A stretch of 64,000 bases of DNA from an uncultured Oscillospiraceae bacterium (GCA_934573855.1 CAKTMF010000001.1:124001-188000); one strand, 5' to 3'. Positions 25,691 through 35,329 are shown, numbered from the stretch's first letter. The notes: generated from the letters alone by a model not told the origin. Translations and numbers: made by a program.

Positions 25691-26968
25691 ATGACGGGAA
25701 CCAAGCTGGGCGCGCGCAAATGGCTGACGCTCATACTGGTCGGACTGTTCGGTCAGTTCGCGTGGACGATAGAGAACATGTACTTTAACGTCTTCCTATA
25801 CAATACCATCTCGACAGACCCCGACTATATCGCGCGGATGGTGGCGTGGTCCGCGGTCGCGGCCACGGTGACGACGCTCCTCATGGGCGCGCTCTCCGAC
25901 AGGGTGGGCAAGCGCAAGGTGTTCATCTGCGCCGGATATATGCTCTGGGGACTTTCTACGGCCGCCTTCGGATATATAACCAAGGAGAACGCCGCAAGGC
26001 TATTCCCGGCGGCGAACGCCGCGGCCGCTGCGGCGACGATGGTCGTCGTTCTCGACTGCGTGATGACCTTCTTCGGCAGCACCGCGAACGACGGCGCGTT
26101 CAACGCCTACGTCACCGACGTCACCGACAGCACCAACCGCGGCAAGGCGGAGAGCGTGCTGGCGATACTTCCGCTCATCTCCATGCTCATCATCTTCGGC
26201 CTTTTCGACGGCCTGACTCAGCAGGGAAGATGGAAGGAGTTCTTCAACATCTTCGGCTTCGCCGTCACCGGGGTGGGGCTGGTGTCGCTCGTGCTTGTCA
26301 AGGACGAGCCGGGGCTTGAGCCGAGAAAGGACAGCTATTTCAAAAACCTCCTCTACGGTCTGCGCCCCTCGGTCGTGAGGGAGAACCCCGAGCTGTACCT
26401 CTCCTTCGCGGCGTTCTGCGTATTTTCCGTGGCGGTGCAGGTGTTCTTCCCGTACCTCATCATCTATATCCAGAACTATCTCGGCATAACCGACTACGCC
26501 ATAGTCCTCGGCGTGGTGCTGATCCTCGCCTCTGCGGTGAGCGTGGTCTCCGGGCGCTATATCGACCGTCTGGGCAAGCTGCGCTTTGCCGTCCCGGCGG
26601 TGGCGATAATGCTTGCGGGACTCGCCGGGATGTACTTCGTGCGCTCGCAGGCGGGGGTGATGGCCGCGGGTACCGTGATGATGGGCGGCTATATGATGGT
26701 CTCGGCGGCGCTGGGCGCGAACATCCGCGATTGGACGCCGGAGGGCAAGGTCGGCCATTTTCAGGGCATACGCATGATCTTCGCGGTCATGCTGCCCATG
26801 GTGATCGGCCCCGCTATAGGCGCCGCCGTCATCAAGGGCAGCGACAGCACCTATATCGAGCTGGGGCAGGTAAAGACTGTTCCGACTCCCGGCATATATC
26901 TTGCCGCAGCGGCGGTGCTGCTGCTTGTGTTCGTCCCGATATTCCTGCTGAAGAAGAAAGGAAAGTAA
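25691..26968 (+). CDS. MFS transporter
   Basis: A 425-residue carrier with about 12 hydrophobic helices. The loop between helices 2 and 3 carries GALSDRVGKRKVF, the main MFS signature. A second copy in the latter half reads SGRYIDRLGKLRF. It resembles SLC45/GPH-like sugar carriers in outline, but the substrate cannot be fixed. ATG at 25691 is preferred over GTG at 25682 because AAGAGG lies 8 nt upstream of it. It is coupled to pepT. Confidence 0.85.
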   Translation: MTGTKLGARKWLTLILVGLFGQFAWTIENMYFNVFLYNTISTDPDYIARMVAWSAVAATVTTLLMGALSDRVGKRKVFICAGYMLWGLSTAAFGYITKENAARLFPAANAAAAAATMVVVLDCVMTFFGSTANDGAFNAYVTDVTDSTNRGKAESVLAILPLISMLIIFGLFDGLTQQGRWKEFFNIFGFAVTGVGLVSLVLVKDEPGLEPRKDSYFKNLLYGLRPSVVRENPELYLSFAAFCVFSVAVQVFFPYLIIYIQNYLGITDYAIVLGVVLILASAVSVVSGRYIDRLGKLRFAVPAVAIMLAGLAGMYFVRSQAGVMAAGTVMMGGYMMVSAALGANIRDWTPEGKVGHFQGIRMIFAVMLPMVIGPAIGAAVIKGSDSTYIELGQVKTVPTPGIYLAAAAVLLLVFVPIFLLKKKGK

Positions 26969-27008
26969 ACATAAAAAAGTTTACATAATTAAAGAAAGAC
27001 AAAAAACT

Positions 27009-27043
27009 ACAGCCTCTGTACTTTGTATACAGAGGCTGTTTTG
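27009..27043. terminator. Rho-independent terminator
   Basis: Perfect 12-base arms (acagcctctgta and tacagaggctgt) flank a 7-base loop, followed by TTTT. An A-run on the other side lets it also end the convergent flavoprotein gene. Confidence 0.88.
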
Positions 27044-27077
27044 TATGTCGTTTACTTTTTGCCGGGAAGCCGCTCTT

Positions 27078-28103
27078 TTACTTTCCCTGCCAGAGCTTGT
27101 CCGCGGTGATATCGGCAAGGGACGCCGCGCCGCACATGGTCATGGTGGACTTGAGCTCGCCGACGATCTTGTTCATATAGACATTAAAGCCCTCCGCGCC
27201 GCCGCCGTAAATGGCGGTGAGTACGGGACGGCCGATAAGCACCGCATCCGCGCCCAGCGCCAGCGCGCGGAACACGTCAACGCCGGAGCGTATGCCGCCG
27301 TCGACGATTATTGTGAGCTTGCCCTTGACGGCCTCAACTATGGAGGGAAGCACCTCCGCGGTGGAGGGAACGCCGCCCTGCACGCGTCCGCCGTGGTTGG
27401 AGACAACGATCGCGTCCGCTCCGGCCTCGGCTGCCTTGAGCGCGCCGACGGGAGTCATGATACCCTTGATGATGAACGGCATTTTCGCGTAGCCGACGAT
27501 CTCCTTCATCTCGTCCACGCTCTTGCTGCCGGCGTTGGGGTTATACTTTTTGAGGAAGGGGAGACCCGCGCCGTCGACGTCCATCGCGGCGGCGAAGATA
27601 CCGTTTTCATTGAGGATGTCGAGCTTCGCGAAAACAGCCTCCTTGTTCCACGGCTTGATGGTCGGGCAGCCTATGCCGCCGATGGCCTTCATGTCCTGAA
27701 CGGAGCTTATCATGACTTCGGGGTCCACGCCGTCGCCGGTGAGGGCCATAATGCCGTAGTCGGCCGCGGCCTTTATGAGTATGCTGTTATACTCCTGGTC
27801 GCTGTACTTGTCGCCGTAGTGGAGCTTGAGTCCGCCGAGAGGCGCGGCGAAAATGGGCGCGGAGAATTTGCGGCCGAACAGCTCGAACGAGACGTCGGGG
27901 TCGGCAAAGTTGGGGCAGAGGGTGTCCATATTGACAAATATCTCCTGCCACTTGTCATAGTTGCGCGTCGCGGTAAGTCCGGGGTATTTGCAGCCGGGGC
28001 CGGGGACGGTGTTGCCGCAGGCGCGCCCGTTGCACACGGGGCAGGCCTTGCAGTACGGGCCTATGCACGTTCTGGCTGCGGCGAGTATCTCATTGTAATC
28101 CAT
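27078..28103 (-). CDS. FMN-dependent alpha-hydroxy-acid oxidizing protein
   Basis: A 341-residue TIM-barrel flavoenzyme of the lactate oxidase/lactate dehydrogenase/type 2 IPP isomerase superfamily. The active-site motif SNHGGR and the FMN phosphate motif DGGIRSGVDVFRALALGADAVLIGRP-type segment are clear, together with APLGGL and MALTGDG near the N-terminus. Unusual is a Cys-rich N-terminus with six cysteines in residues 13-42 (CIGPYCKACPVCNGRAC and GC), which could bind an Fe-S cluster. In an anaerobe it is more likely a dehydrogenase than an oxidase. Substrate unknown. Confidence 0.85.
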   Translation of the reverse strand: MDYNEILAAARTCIGPYCKACPVCNGRACGNTVPGPGCKYPGLTATRNYDKWQEIFVNMDTLCPNFADPDVSFELFGRKFSAPIFAAPLGGLKLHYGDKYSDQEYNSILIKAAADYGIMALTGDGVDPEVMISSVQDMKAIGGIGCPTIKPWNKEAVFAKLDILNENGIFAAAMDVDGAGLPFLKKYNPNAGSKSVDEMKEIVGYAKMPFIIKGIMTPVGALKAAEAGADAIVVSNHGGRVQGGVPSTAEVLPSIVEAVKGKLTIIVDGGIRSGVDVFRALALGADAVLIGRPVLTAIYGGGAEGFNVYMNKIVGELKSTMTMCGAASLADITADKLWQGK

Positions 28104-28212
28104 AGTGCGCTCTCCTTTTGTATTTTTGTGTCCGCTTGTTTGAATTGATTATCACTCAGATCCCGCGCAGTGTCAAGGGTATTTGCCCCGGCGGACGGAA
28201 AAGGGGGACGGC

Positions 28213-29109
28213 TCAGTCCCGCCCCACGCCGGTCAGGTCGAAGTCCGGTATCATCTCGTCCGTCGCCGACTCAGGCTCCTGCCAGTAGCCGGAGACTATG
28301 CCGCACTTGCGCATATAGCCGCAGAGCAGCTCGTTCGTCTCCGCCCCGACGCGGCCGAGAAGCTCCGGGAAGTCCTCCAGCCCCGGCATGGGCGTGTACT
28401 GGCACATTAGGGAGAAAAGCACGCTGTCCTCCGGGAAGCTCTCGGCGACGAAGTCTATGACGTCCATTGCGTTGAGCTCCTGCCCAGGCAGGATGAGATG
28501 ACGGATGAGAACGCCAGAGCGCATGATCCCCTCGCTGTCGAGAACGTACGGTCCCGTCTGCCGGTACATTTCCCGTATGGCGGCGGCAGCGGCGGCGGGG
28601 TAGTCCCCGGCGGCGGAGTATTTCGCGGCGGGGGAGGACTTCGCGTACTTGAAGTCCGGCATGTATATCTGCACGAGTCCCTCGAGGCTCCTGAGCGTTT
28701 CGACGCTCTCGTACCCGGAGCTGTTCCACACCACGGGAATGCCCAGCTCAAGTCCGTCGAGCGCCTCGCGTATAACGCGCGAGAAGTGCGTGGGGGTGAC
28801 GAGATTTATGTTATGGACGCCCTGATCACGGAGACGGAGCATGATGTCCCGCAGCTCCTGCACGCCGACGCGCTTTCCGCCCTCGCCGTGGCTTATCTCG
28901 TGGTTCTGACAGAACACGCACCGGAGATTGCAGCCCGTGAAAAATATCGTTCCCGAGCCGCGGGTACCGCTTATGCACGGCTCCTCGCCGAAGTGCGGCG
29001 CGGCGCGCGAGACCGACGGGAGAGCGGGACTGCGGCATATGCCGGAGGGCGCGTCGGCGCGCCGGAGAACGCCGCATTTGCGCGGACAGTCGCTGCACAT
29101 GTACTCCAT
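28213..29109 (-). CDS. Radical SAM protein, PflX-type
   Basis: A 298-residue radical SAM enzyme. The N-terminus has the PflX hallmark CSDCPRKCGVLR with a further GIC. The cluster motif is CNLRCVFC (C-x3-C-x2-C), followed by QNHEISHGEGG. These proteins resemble pyruvate formate-lyase activases but no glycyl radical enzyme lies nearby, so the target is unknown. The ATG at 29109 has GGGGAGG 10 nt upstream; an earlier in-frame ATG at 29202 lacks a site. Confidence 0.85.
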   Translation of the reverse strand: MEYMCSDCPRKCGVLRRADAPSGICRSPALPSVSRAAPHFGEEPCISGTRGSGTIFFTGCNLRCVFCQNHEISHGEGGKRVGVQELRDIMLRLRDQGVHNINLVTPTHFSRVIREALDGLELGIPVVWNSSGYESVETLRSLEGLVQIYMPDFKYAKSSPAAKYSAAGDYPAAAAAAIREMYRQTGPYVLDSEGIMRSGVLIRHLILPGQELNAMDVIDFVAESFPEDSVLFSLMCQYTPMPGLEDFPELLGRVGAETNELLCGYMRKCGIVSGYWQEPESATDEMIPDFDLTGVGRD

Positions 29110-29328
29110 AAAAAATAAACCTCCCCGCAGAACATTGCCAAGAAAAACACAATCGTCAAAATGACAAGAAAAGGCCGTCCTGCGGGACATATTATAGCTC
29201 ATATTTGGTCAATATGCAAGAAAACGCAAAAAGCGTAAAAAAGTGCATGATTTTTGTTTTTTTTGTGCTAAAATGTTTTTGAAGTCCATGAGGGGTTAAT
29301 TATTTCGTGTCGAGCGGAGGCGGACGCA

Positions 29329-29826
29329 ATGCTGGATATCGTTTTGGTCGAGCCTGAGATACCGCACAACACCGGCGCCATCGCCCGTACTTGCGCCGCC
29401 ACCGGCGCGCGCCTCCATCTCATAAAGCCGCTGGGCTTCGACATCTCGGACAGGGCGGTAAAGCGCTGCGGTCTCGACTACTGGTATCTGGTCGATATCA
29501 GCGTCTATGAGAATATTGACGAGTTCTTTGCAAAAAATGGAGACAGCGGCATATTCCTCGCCACCACTAAGGCTCCGCGCGCCTACAGCGAGGCGGACAT
29601 GAGCGGGGAGAACGTGACCCTCATCTTCGGCAAGGAGACCGCGGGACTGCCGCAGTGGCTGCGGGAAAAGTACCGCGAGAGATGTATACGCATACCCATG
29701 ATAAGTCAAGCCCGGAGCCTGAATCTTTCAAACTCCGTCGCCATACTGGCATATGAGGCGCTCCGTCAGCAGGGCTTTCCCGGCCTGCTGGGGACCGGCT
29801 CGATGTCGGATGAAAAGTACAAATAA
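29329..29826 (+). CDS. trmL: tRNA (cytidine(34)-2'-O)-methyltransferase
   Basis: A 165-residue SPOUT methyltransferase modifying the wobble base of tRNA-Leu. Family segments are EPEIPHNTGAIARTCAATGA, LIFGKETAGLP and the knot end IPMISQARSLNLSNSVAI. Length is normal. An extended -10 (TGCTAAAAT near 29265) stands upstream and a GGAGG site precedes the ATG. It is read together with pgk 19 nt later. Confidence 0.94.
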   Translation: MLDIVLVEPEIPHNTGAIARTCAATGARLHLIKPLGFDISDRAVKRCGLDYWYLVDISVYENIDEFFAKNGDSGIFLATTKAPRAYSEADMSGENVTLIFGKETAGLPQWLREKYRERCIRIPMISQARSLNLSNSVAILAYEALRQQGFPGLLGTGSMSDEKYK

Positions 29827-29845
29827 CATTAACAGGAGGATAAAC

Positions 29846-31111
29846 ATGAATTACAGCAAGAAGACCGTTTACGACGCTGACGTCAAGGGCAAGAAAGTCC
29901 TGCTCCGCTGCGACTTCAACGTCCCCCAGGACAAGAAGACCGGTGAGATCACCAGCGATAAGCGAATCGTCGCCGCCCTCCCCACCATCAAGTACCTGCT
30001 CGAGCAGGGCGCGGCAGTCATTGCCTGCTCCCACCTCGGCAAGCCCGCGGCCACCTTTGATTCCTATGTGAAGAAGCAGGCCGAGAAGGGCAAGGACCCC
30101 GCCTCCATCACCGAAGAGGAGTGGAAGAAGTCTCTTGCAAAGCTGACTCTGGCTCCCGTTGCGAAGCACCTGAGCGAGCTGCTGGGCCAGGAGGTCATTT
30201 TCGCCTCCGATACCATCGGCGAGGACGCAAAGGCCAAGGCCGCCGCACTCAAGCCCGGAGAGATCCTGCTCCTTGAGAACACCCGCTTCGCAAAGGGCGA
30301 GACCAAGAACGACCCCGCCTTCGCAAAGGCTCTTGCCGACATGGCCGACATCTTCGTCTCCGACGCGTTCGGCACCGTCCACAGAGCGCACGCCACCACC
30401 GCCGGCGTCGCGGAATACCTCCCCGCATACTCCGGACTTCTGGTCGACAAGGAGCTGTCCGTCATGGGCAAGGCTCTCAACGACCCCAAGCGCCCCTTCG
30501 TCGCGGTCCTCGGCGGCGCGAAGGTCTCCGATAAGATCAACGTCATCAACAACCTCCTTGAGAAGGCCGACACCATCATCATCGGCGGCGGCATGGCATA
30601 CACCTTCAAGAAGGCTCAGGGCTATGAGGTCGGCAACTCCCTCCTCGAGGCCGACCGTATCGACTACGCCAAGGAAATGATCGCAAAGGCCAAGGCAAAG
30701 GGCGTCAAGTTCCTTCTGCCCGTCGACAATATCTGCGCGGCCGAGTTCTCCGCGGACGCGGAGCCTGTCCTCGTCGAGGGCGACATCCCTGCCGACATGA
30801 TGGGCATGGACATCGGCCCCAAGACCATCGAGCTTTTCTCCGAGGCCGTCAAGGGCGCCGGCACCATCGTGTGGAACGGCCCCATGGGCGTTTTCGAGTT
30901 CGATAAGTTCGCGGTCGGCACCAAGGCCATGGCCAAGGCGCTCGCAGAGTCCGGCGCGATCACCATCGTCGGCGGCGGCGACAGCGCGGCGGCAGTGGAG
31001 AAGCTGGGCTACGCCGACAAGATCACCCATATTTCCACCGGCGGCGGCGCTTCCCTCGAGTTCCTTGAGGGCAAGGAGCTTCCCGGCGTGGCATGCCTGC
31101 TCGACAAGTGA
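29846..31111 (+). CDS. pgk: Phosphoglycerate kinase
   Basis: Glycolytic enzyme forming ATP from 1,3-bisphosphoglycerate. It has 421 residues, slightly longer than usual because of a Lys/Glu-rich insertion near residues 72-100. Conserved parts: LLRCDFNVPQ, SHLGKPA, LLENTRFAKGE, FGTVHRAHAT, LGGAKVSDKI, and GPMGVFEFDKF with GGGDSAAAV. Start at 29846 is set by AGGAGG 7 nt upstream. It leads the pgk-tpiA-gpmI run; gap and eno are not in the window. Confidence 0.97.
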   Translation: MNYSKKTVYDADVKGKKVLLRCDFNVPQDKKTGEITSDKRIVAALPTIKYLLEQGAAVIACSHLGKPAATFDSYVKKQAEKGKDPASITEEEWKKSLAKLTLAPVAKHLSELLGQEVIFASDTIGEDAKAKAAALKPGEILLLENTRFAKGETKNDPAFAKALADMADIFVSDAFGTVHRAHATTAGVAEYLPAYSGLLVDKELSVMGKALNDPKRPFVAVLGGAKVSDKINVINNLLEKADTIIIGGGMAYTFKKAQGYEVGNSLLEADRIDYAKEMIAKAKAKGVKFLLPVDNICAAEFSADAEPVLVEGDIPADMMGMDIGPKTIELFSEAVKGAGTIVWNGPMGVFEFDKFAVGTKAMAKALAESGAITIVGGGDSAAAVEKLGYADKITHISTGGGASLEFLEGKELPGVACLLDK

Positions 31112-31145
31112 TCCGCTATTACTATTAAGAATTGGAGATACAGAA

Positions 31146-31922
31146 ATGAACAGAAAATACCGCAGAACCATTATCGCCGGCAACTGGAAGATGAATATGC
31201 TCGCCTCCTCCGTCAAGCCCTTCATGGAAGAACTCAAGGAGAACATGGCCAAGACCAAGACCTGCGACGTCGTCCTCTGCACTCCCGCAGTGATGATCCC
31301 CGCCATGGTCAAGGCCGGCAAGGAGCTTAAGGTCGCCGCCGGCGGTCAGGATGTTTCCAAGTACGAAAAGGGCGCATATACCGGCGAGATCTCCGCGAGC
31401 CAGCTCGCCGACGTCGGCGCGAAGTACTGCATAGTCGGCCACTCCGAGCGCCGCCAGTACCACGGCGAGAGCGACAAGCTCGTCAACGAGAAGGCAAAGG
31501 CCCTCCTCGAAAAGGGTATCAGCCCCATCATCTGCGTGGGCGAGAGCCTTGAGCAGCGCGAGATGGATCTGACCATGGAATATGTCGCCTATCAGGTCAA
31601 GGCAGCTCTCAGCGGTATCGACGCGACCCAGCTTCGCCGCTGCGTCATCGCCTATGAGCCTATCTGGGCCATCGGCACCGGCAAGACCGCTACCGCTCAG
31701 CAGGCTCAGGAGGTCTGCGAGGGTATCCGTGCCGTCATCCGCAAGATCTACGGCGCCCGTCCCGCCCGTGCCGTCTCCATCCTCTACGGCGGCAGCATGA
31801 ACGCAAAGAACGCATTCGAGCTTCTCGCACAGCCCGACATCGACGGCGGCCTTATCGGCGGAGCCTCCCTCAAGCCCGTGGACTTCTCCGCGATAGTCAA
31901 GGCCACCGATCAGGAACAGTAA
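31146..31922 (+). CDS. tpiA: Triosephosphate isomerase
   Basis: A 258-residue TIM barrel interconverting dihydroxyacetone phosphate and glyceraldehyde-3-phosphate. GNWKMN (substrate Lys), VGHSERR (catalytic His), AYEPIWAIGTGKTA (catalytic Glu and loop 6) and YGGSMN are all present. The ATG at 31146 follows a TTGGAG site. It sits 34 nt after pgk and 12 nt before gpmI. Confidence 0.97.
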   Translation: MNRKYRRTIIAGNWKMNMLASSVKPFMEELKENMAKTKTCDVVLCTPAVMIPAMVKAGKELKVAAGGQDVSKYEKGAYTGEISASQLADVGAKYCIVGHSERRQYHGESDKLVNEKAKALLEKGISPIICVGESLEQREMDLTMEYVAYQVKAALSGIDATQLRRCVIAYEPIWAIGTGKTATAQQAQEVCEGIRAVIRKIYGARPARAVSILYGGSMNAKNAFELLAQPDIDGGLIGGASLKPVDFSAIVKATDQEQ

Positions 31923-31934
31923 GAAGGCGCTATC

Positions 31935-33449
31935 ATGAGCAAAAAAGCAGTTCTCATAATACTCGACGGCTACGGCCTCGCGGCTCCCACCGCGGGCAAC
32001 GCCATCGCGCAGGCAAAAAAACCCAACCTTGACCGTCTCTTCTCCGAAAATCCGTGCAGCACCCTCTCCGCCTCCGGGCTGGACGTGGGACTGCCCGAGG
32101 GACAGATGGGCAACTCCGAGGTCGGCCACACCAATATCGGCGCGGGCCGCGTGGTGTTCCAGATCCTCCCCAAGATGTCTCAGGAGATAAAAAACGGCAA
32201 GTTCTTTGAAAACGCCGCGTACATCAAGGCCATGGAGGACGCGAAGGCCTCCGGCAAGGCCCTGCACATCATGGGCCTCCTCTCCAGCGGCGGCGTACAC
32301 AGCCATATCGACCATATCTTCGCCATCCTCGATATGGCAAAGCAGCGCGGCGTGGAGAAGGTCTACGTCCACTGCTTCCTCGACGGACGCGACGTCGCGC
32401 CCAAGAGCGGCGCGGGCTTCGTTCAGAAGCTTCAGGACAAGTGCGCACAGCTCGGCAACGCGAAGATCGCCACTCTTCAGGGACGCTTCTGGGGCATGGA
32501 CCGTGACAAGCGCTGGGACCGTGTCGAGGCCGGCTATAACGCCATCGTCTGCGGCGAGGGCGTGCGTGCCGACGACGCCGTCAGGGCGGTCGAGGCGAGC
32601 TACGCCGAGGACGTCACCGACGAGTTCGTAAAGCCCACCGTCATCTGCCCCGAGGGCGTCATCAACAAGGGCGACAGCGTCATCTTCATGAACTTCCGTC
32701 CCGACAGGGCGAGAGAAATGACATGGGCGCTCACCCTCCCCGACTTTGACGGCTTCGCGCGCAAAAAGACCGTATGCCCTCTCTCCTATGTCTGCACCGC
32801 GCAGTACGACGAGACCCTGCCTCTGCCCATCGCCTACCCGCCCGAGGTCATCGAGAACACTCTCGGCGACTACGTCAGCGCTCACGGACTCAAGCAGTTC
32901 CGCGTTGCGGAGACCGAGAAGTACGCCCATGTGACCTTCTTCTTCAACGGCGGCGTCGAAAAGCAGGCCGAGGGCGAGGACAGATGCCTCGTCCCATCCC
33001 CCAAGGAGTTCCCCACCTATGACCTCATCCCGCAGATGAGCGCCGAAAAGGTCGCGGACAAGTGCGTCGAGGCCATCGCCTCCGACAAGTACGACCTCAT
33101 CGTCTGCAACTTTGCAAACTGCGACATGGTCGGCCACACCGGCGTTATGGCGGCGGCCGTCACCGCGGTCGAGACCGTTGACGCCTGCATGGGCCGTATC
33201 ATGGCCGAGGTCGCAAAGCACGAGGACACCACTCTCGTCGTCACCGCCGACCACGGCAACGCCGACTGCATGTTCGACGAGAACGGCAAGGTCAACACCG
33301 CCCACACCACCAACCCCGTGCCTTTCGCGGTGTGCAGGAGCGGTATCGAGCTTATGGACGGCCGCCTCGCGGATATCGCGCCCACCATCCTGAAGCTCAT
33401 GGAGCTTGAGCAGCCTGCCGAAATGACCGGCAAATGCCTGATCAAATAA
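31935..33449 (+). CDS. gpmI: 2,3-bisphosphoglycerate-independent phosphoglycerate mutase
   Basis: A 504-residue, two-metal mutase of the alkaline-phosphatase superfamily. It starts with the metal-binding LIILDGYGL, has the phosphoserine motif GNSEVGHTNIGAGR near residue 60, FLDGRDVAP, and the second metal site VTADHGNADCM with HTTNPVPF. Normal length. Directly follows tpiA behind an AAGAAGG site. Confidence 0.97.
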   Translation: MSKKAVLIILDGYGLAAPTAGNAIAQAKKPNLDRLFSENPCSTLSASGLDVGLPEGQMGNSEVGHTNIGAGRVVFQILPKMSQEIKNGKFFENAAYIKAMEDAKASGKALHIMGLLSSGGVHSHIDHIFAILDMAKQRGVEKVYVHCFLDGRDVAPKSGAGFVQKLQDKCAQLGNAKIATLQGRFWGMDRDKRWDRVEAGYNAIVCGEGVRADDAVRAVEASYAEDVTDEFVKPTVICPEGVINKGDSVIFMNFRPDRAREMTWALTLPDFDGFARKKTVCPLSYVCTAQYDETLPLPIAYPPEVIENTLGDYVSAHGLKQFRVAETEKYAHVTFFFNGGVEKQAEGEDRCLVPSPKEFPTYDLIPQMSAEKVADKCVEAIASDKYDLIVCNFANCDMVGHTGVMAAAVTAVETVDACMGRIMAEVAKHEDTTLVVTADHGNADCMFDENGKVNTAHTTNPVPFAVCRSGIELMDGRLADIAPTILKLMELEQPAEMTGKCLIK

Positions 33450-33506
33450 TGTGGAGGGCGGCGCTGAGCCGCCCGTCCGCTGAAAAAAATAAGAAGGGAA
33501 ATTGCT

Positions 33507-34199
33507 ATGATCTACACAAGCGAAGTCAAGAATATGTGTCCCGTCGCCAAGGGCGCATACCACGGTCCCGCACCCATACCCGAAGAGGGCAAGTGGGTCC
33601 AGGCCAAGGAAATTTCCGACATCTCCGGCTTTACCCACGGTATCGGCTGGTGCGCACCCCAGCAGGGCGCCTGCAAGCTGACCCTTAACATCAAAAACGG
33701 CATCATCGAGGAAGCACTGGTCGAGACCATCGGCTGCTCCGGCATGACCCATTCCGCGGCAATGGCCTCCGAGATCCTCATCGGCAAGACCATTCTCGAG
33801 GCGCTCAACACCGACCTCGTGTGCGACGCTATCAACACCGCCATGCGCGAGCTGTTCCTCCAGATCGTATACGGCCGCAGCCAGTCCGCTTTCTCCGAGG
33901 GCGGCCTCGCCATCGGCGCTTCCCTTGAAGACCTCGGCAAGGGCCTGACCGGCCAGGTCGGCACCACCTTCGCCACCAGCGCAAAAGGTCCCCGCTACCT
34001 CCAGCTCACCGAGGGCTACATCACCAAGCTCGCTCTCAATGCTGACAGCGAGATCGTCGGCTACGAGTTCGTCAAGATCGGCCCCATGATGGAGAACATC
34101 AAGTCCGGCATGGACGCGAACGAGGCCGTCAAGAAGGCCACCGGCCACTACGGCCAGTGGGACAACGCGGCAAAATACATAGACCCGCGCCACGAATAA
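33507..34199 (+). CDS. NifU_N-like iron-sulfur scaffold family protein
   Basis: A 230-residue protein that fits a divergent NifU/IscU-like scaffold. Cys-containing segments are NMCPVAKGAYHGPAP near the start, GIGWCAPQQGACKL near residue 55 and ETIGCSGMTHSAAMASEILIG near residue 75, then DLVCDAIN. This form pairs with a GGGtGRT-family gene, which follows after 18 nt, so the two are probably one functional unit. An Fe-S role is taken from the family name. No other SUF/ISC gene lies nearby. Confidence 0.75.
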   Translation: MIYTSEVKNMCPVAKGAYHGPAPIPEEGKWVQAKEISDISGFTHGIGWCAPQQGACKLTLNIKNGIIEEALVETIGCSGMTHSAAMASEILIGKTILEALNTDLVCDAINTAMRELFLQIVYGRSQSAFSEGGLAIGASLEDLGKGLTGQVGTTFATSAKGPRYLQLTEGYITKLALNADSEIVGYEFVKIGPMMENIKSGMDANEAVKKATGHYGQWDNAAKYIDPRHE

Positions 34200-34217
34200 G
34201 AGAAGGAGGACACAAGA

Positions 34218-35219
34218 ATGGCATTATTTGAAAGCTACGAGAGAAGAATCGACAAGATAAACGGTGTCCTCGCACAGTACGGCATCGGCTCTGTCGAAGA
34301 GTGCAGAGAGATCTGCAAGGCAAAGGGCTTCGATCCCTACGAGATCGCCCAGAATATCCAGCCCATCTGCTTTGAGAACGTCCGCTGGGCATACTGTGTC
34401 GGCGCGGCCATCGCCATCAAGTCCGGCGTAAAGACCGCCGCAGAGGCCGCAAAGATGATCGGTATCGGCCTCCAGAGCTTCTGCCTTGACGGCTCCGTCG
34501 CAGACGACCGCAAGGTCGGTATCGGCCACGGCAATTTGGCCGCAATGCTCCTCAACGACGACACCAAGTGCTTCGCCTTCCTCGCCGGCCATGAGTCCTT
34601 TGCCGCCGCAGAGGGCGCCATCGGTATCGTCAAGAACGCCAACAAGGCCCGCAAGGAGCCTCTGCGCGTCATCCTCAACGGTCTCGGCAAGGACGCCGCT
34701 CAGATCATCTCCCGTATAAACGGCTTTACCTATGTCCAGACCCAGTTCGATTACTATACCGGCGAGCTGAAGATCGTCCGCGAGATCCGCTACTCCGAGG
34801 GCGAGCGTGCAGACGTCCGCTGCTACGGCTGCGACGATGTCCGCGAGGGCGTTGCCATCATGCACCATGAGGGCGTCGACGTCTCCATCACCGGCAACTC
34901 CACCAACCCCACCCGCTTCCAGCACCCCGTTGCAGGCACCTACAAGAAGGAATGCATCGAGCAGGGCAAGAAGTACTTCTCCGTGGCGTCCGGCGGCGGC
35001 ACCGGCCGTACTCTCCATCCGGACAACATGGCCGCAGGCCCCGCTTCCTACGGCATGACCGACACCATGGGCCGTATGCACTCCGACGCTCAGTTCGCAG
35101 GCTCCTCCTCCGTCCCCGCACACGTTGAGATGATGGGCTTCCTAGGCATGGGCAACAACCCCATGGTCGGCGCTACCGTCGCCGTGGCAGTCGCCACCGC
35201 CGAGGCTCTCAAGGCTTAA
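34218..35219 (+). CDS. GGGtGRT family protein
   Basis: A 333-residue protein carrying the family's name motif (SGGGTGRTLHPDN) near residue 258, followed by a very conserved-looking tail (GMTDTMGRMHSDAQ, MGFLGMGNNPMVGA). Other notable parts are FCLDGSVADDRKVGIGHG and VSITGNSTNPTRFQHP. The family has no established biochemical function known to me. Cys residues occur at several points (EECREIC, YCVG, FCLDG, RCYGCDD), which could serve Fe-S binding with the upstream NifU-like partner. It ends the unit before a strong terminator. Confidence 0.85.
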   Translation: MALFESYERRIDKINGVLAQYGIGSVEECREICKAKGFDPYEIAQNIQPICFENVRWAYCVGAAIAIKSGVKTAAEAAKMIGIGLQSFCLDGSVADDRKVGIGHGNLAAMLLNDDTKCFAFLAGHESFAAAEGAIGIVKNANKARKEPLRVILNGLGKDAAQIISRINGFTYVQTQFDYYTGELKIVREIRYSEGERADVRCYGCDDVREGVAIMHHEGVDVSITGNSTNPTRFQHPVAGTYKKECIEQGKKYFSVASGGGTGRTLHPDNMAAGPASYGMTDTMGRMHSDAQFAGSSSVPAHVEMMGFLGMGNNPMVGATVAVAVATAEALKA

Positions 35220-35233
35220 AACAAAATATCGAA

Positions 35234-35267
35234 GAACGTCCGGTCAGAGCGACCGGACGTTTTTTGA
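35234..35267 (+). terminator. Rho-independent terminator
   Basis: Perfect 11-base arms (aacgtccggtc and gaccggacgtt) flank a short loop, followed by a T6 run. It ends the pgk to GGGtGRT transcript. Confidence 0.93.
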
Positions 35268-35329
35268 TTGACAAACAAATCCACCGAACATACAATGTAC
35301 GGCAGTAAATGATTATGAGGAGAGCGAGC

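Noticed and set aside
31125..34193. A 1022-codon open frame on the minus strand
   Set aside because: It lies exactly opposite tpiA, gpmI and the NifU-like gene, with composition typical of a mirror frame.
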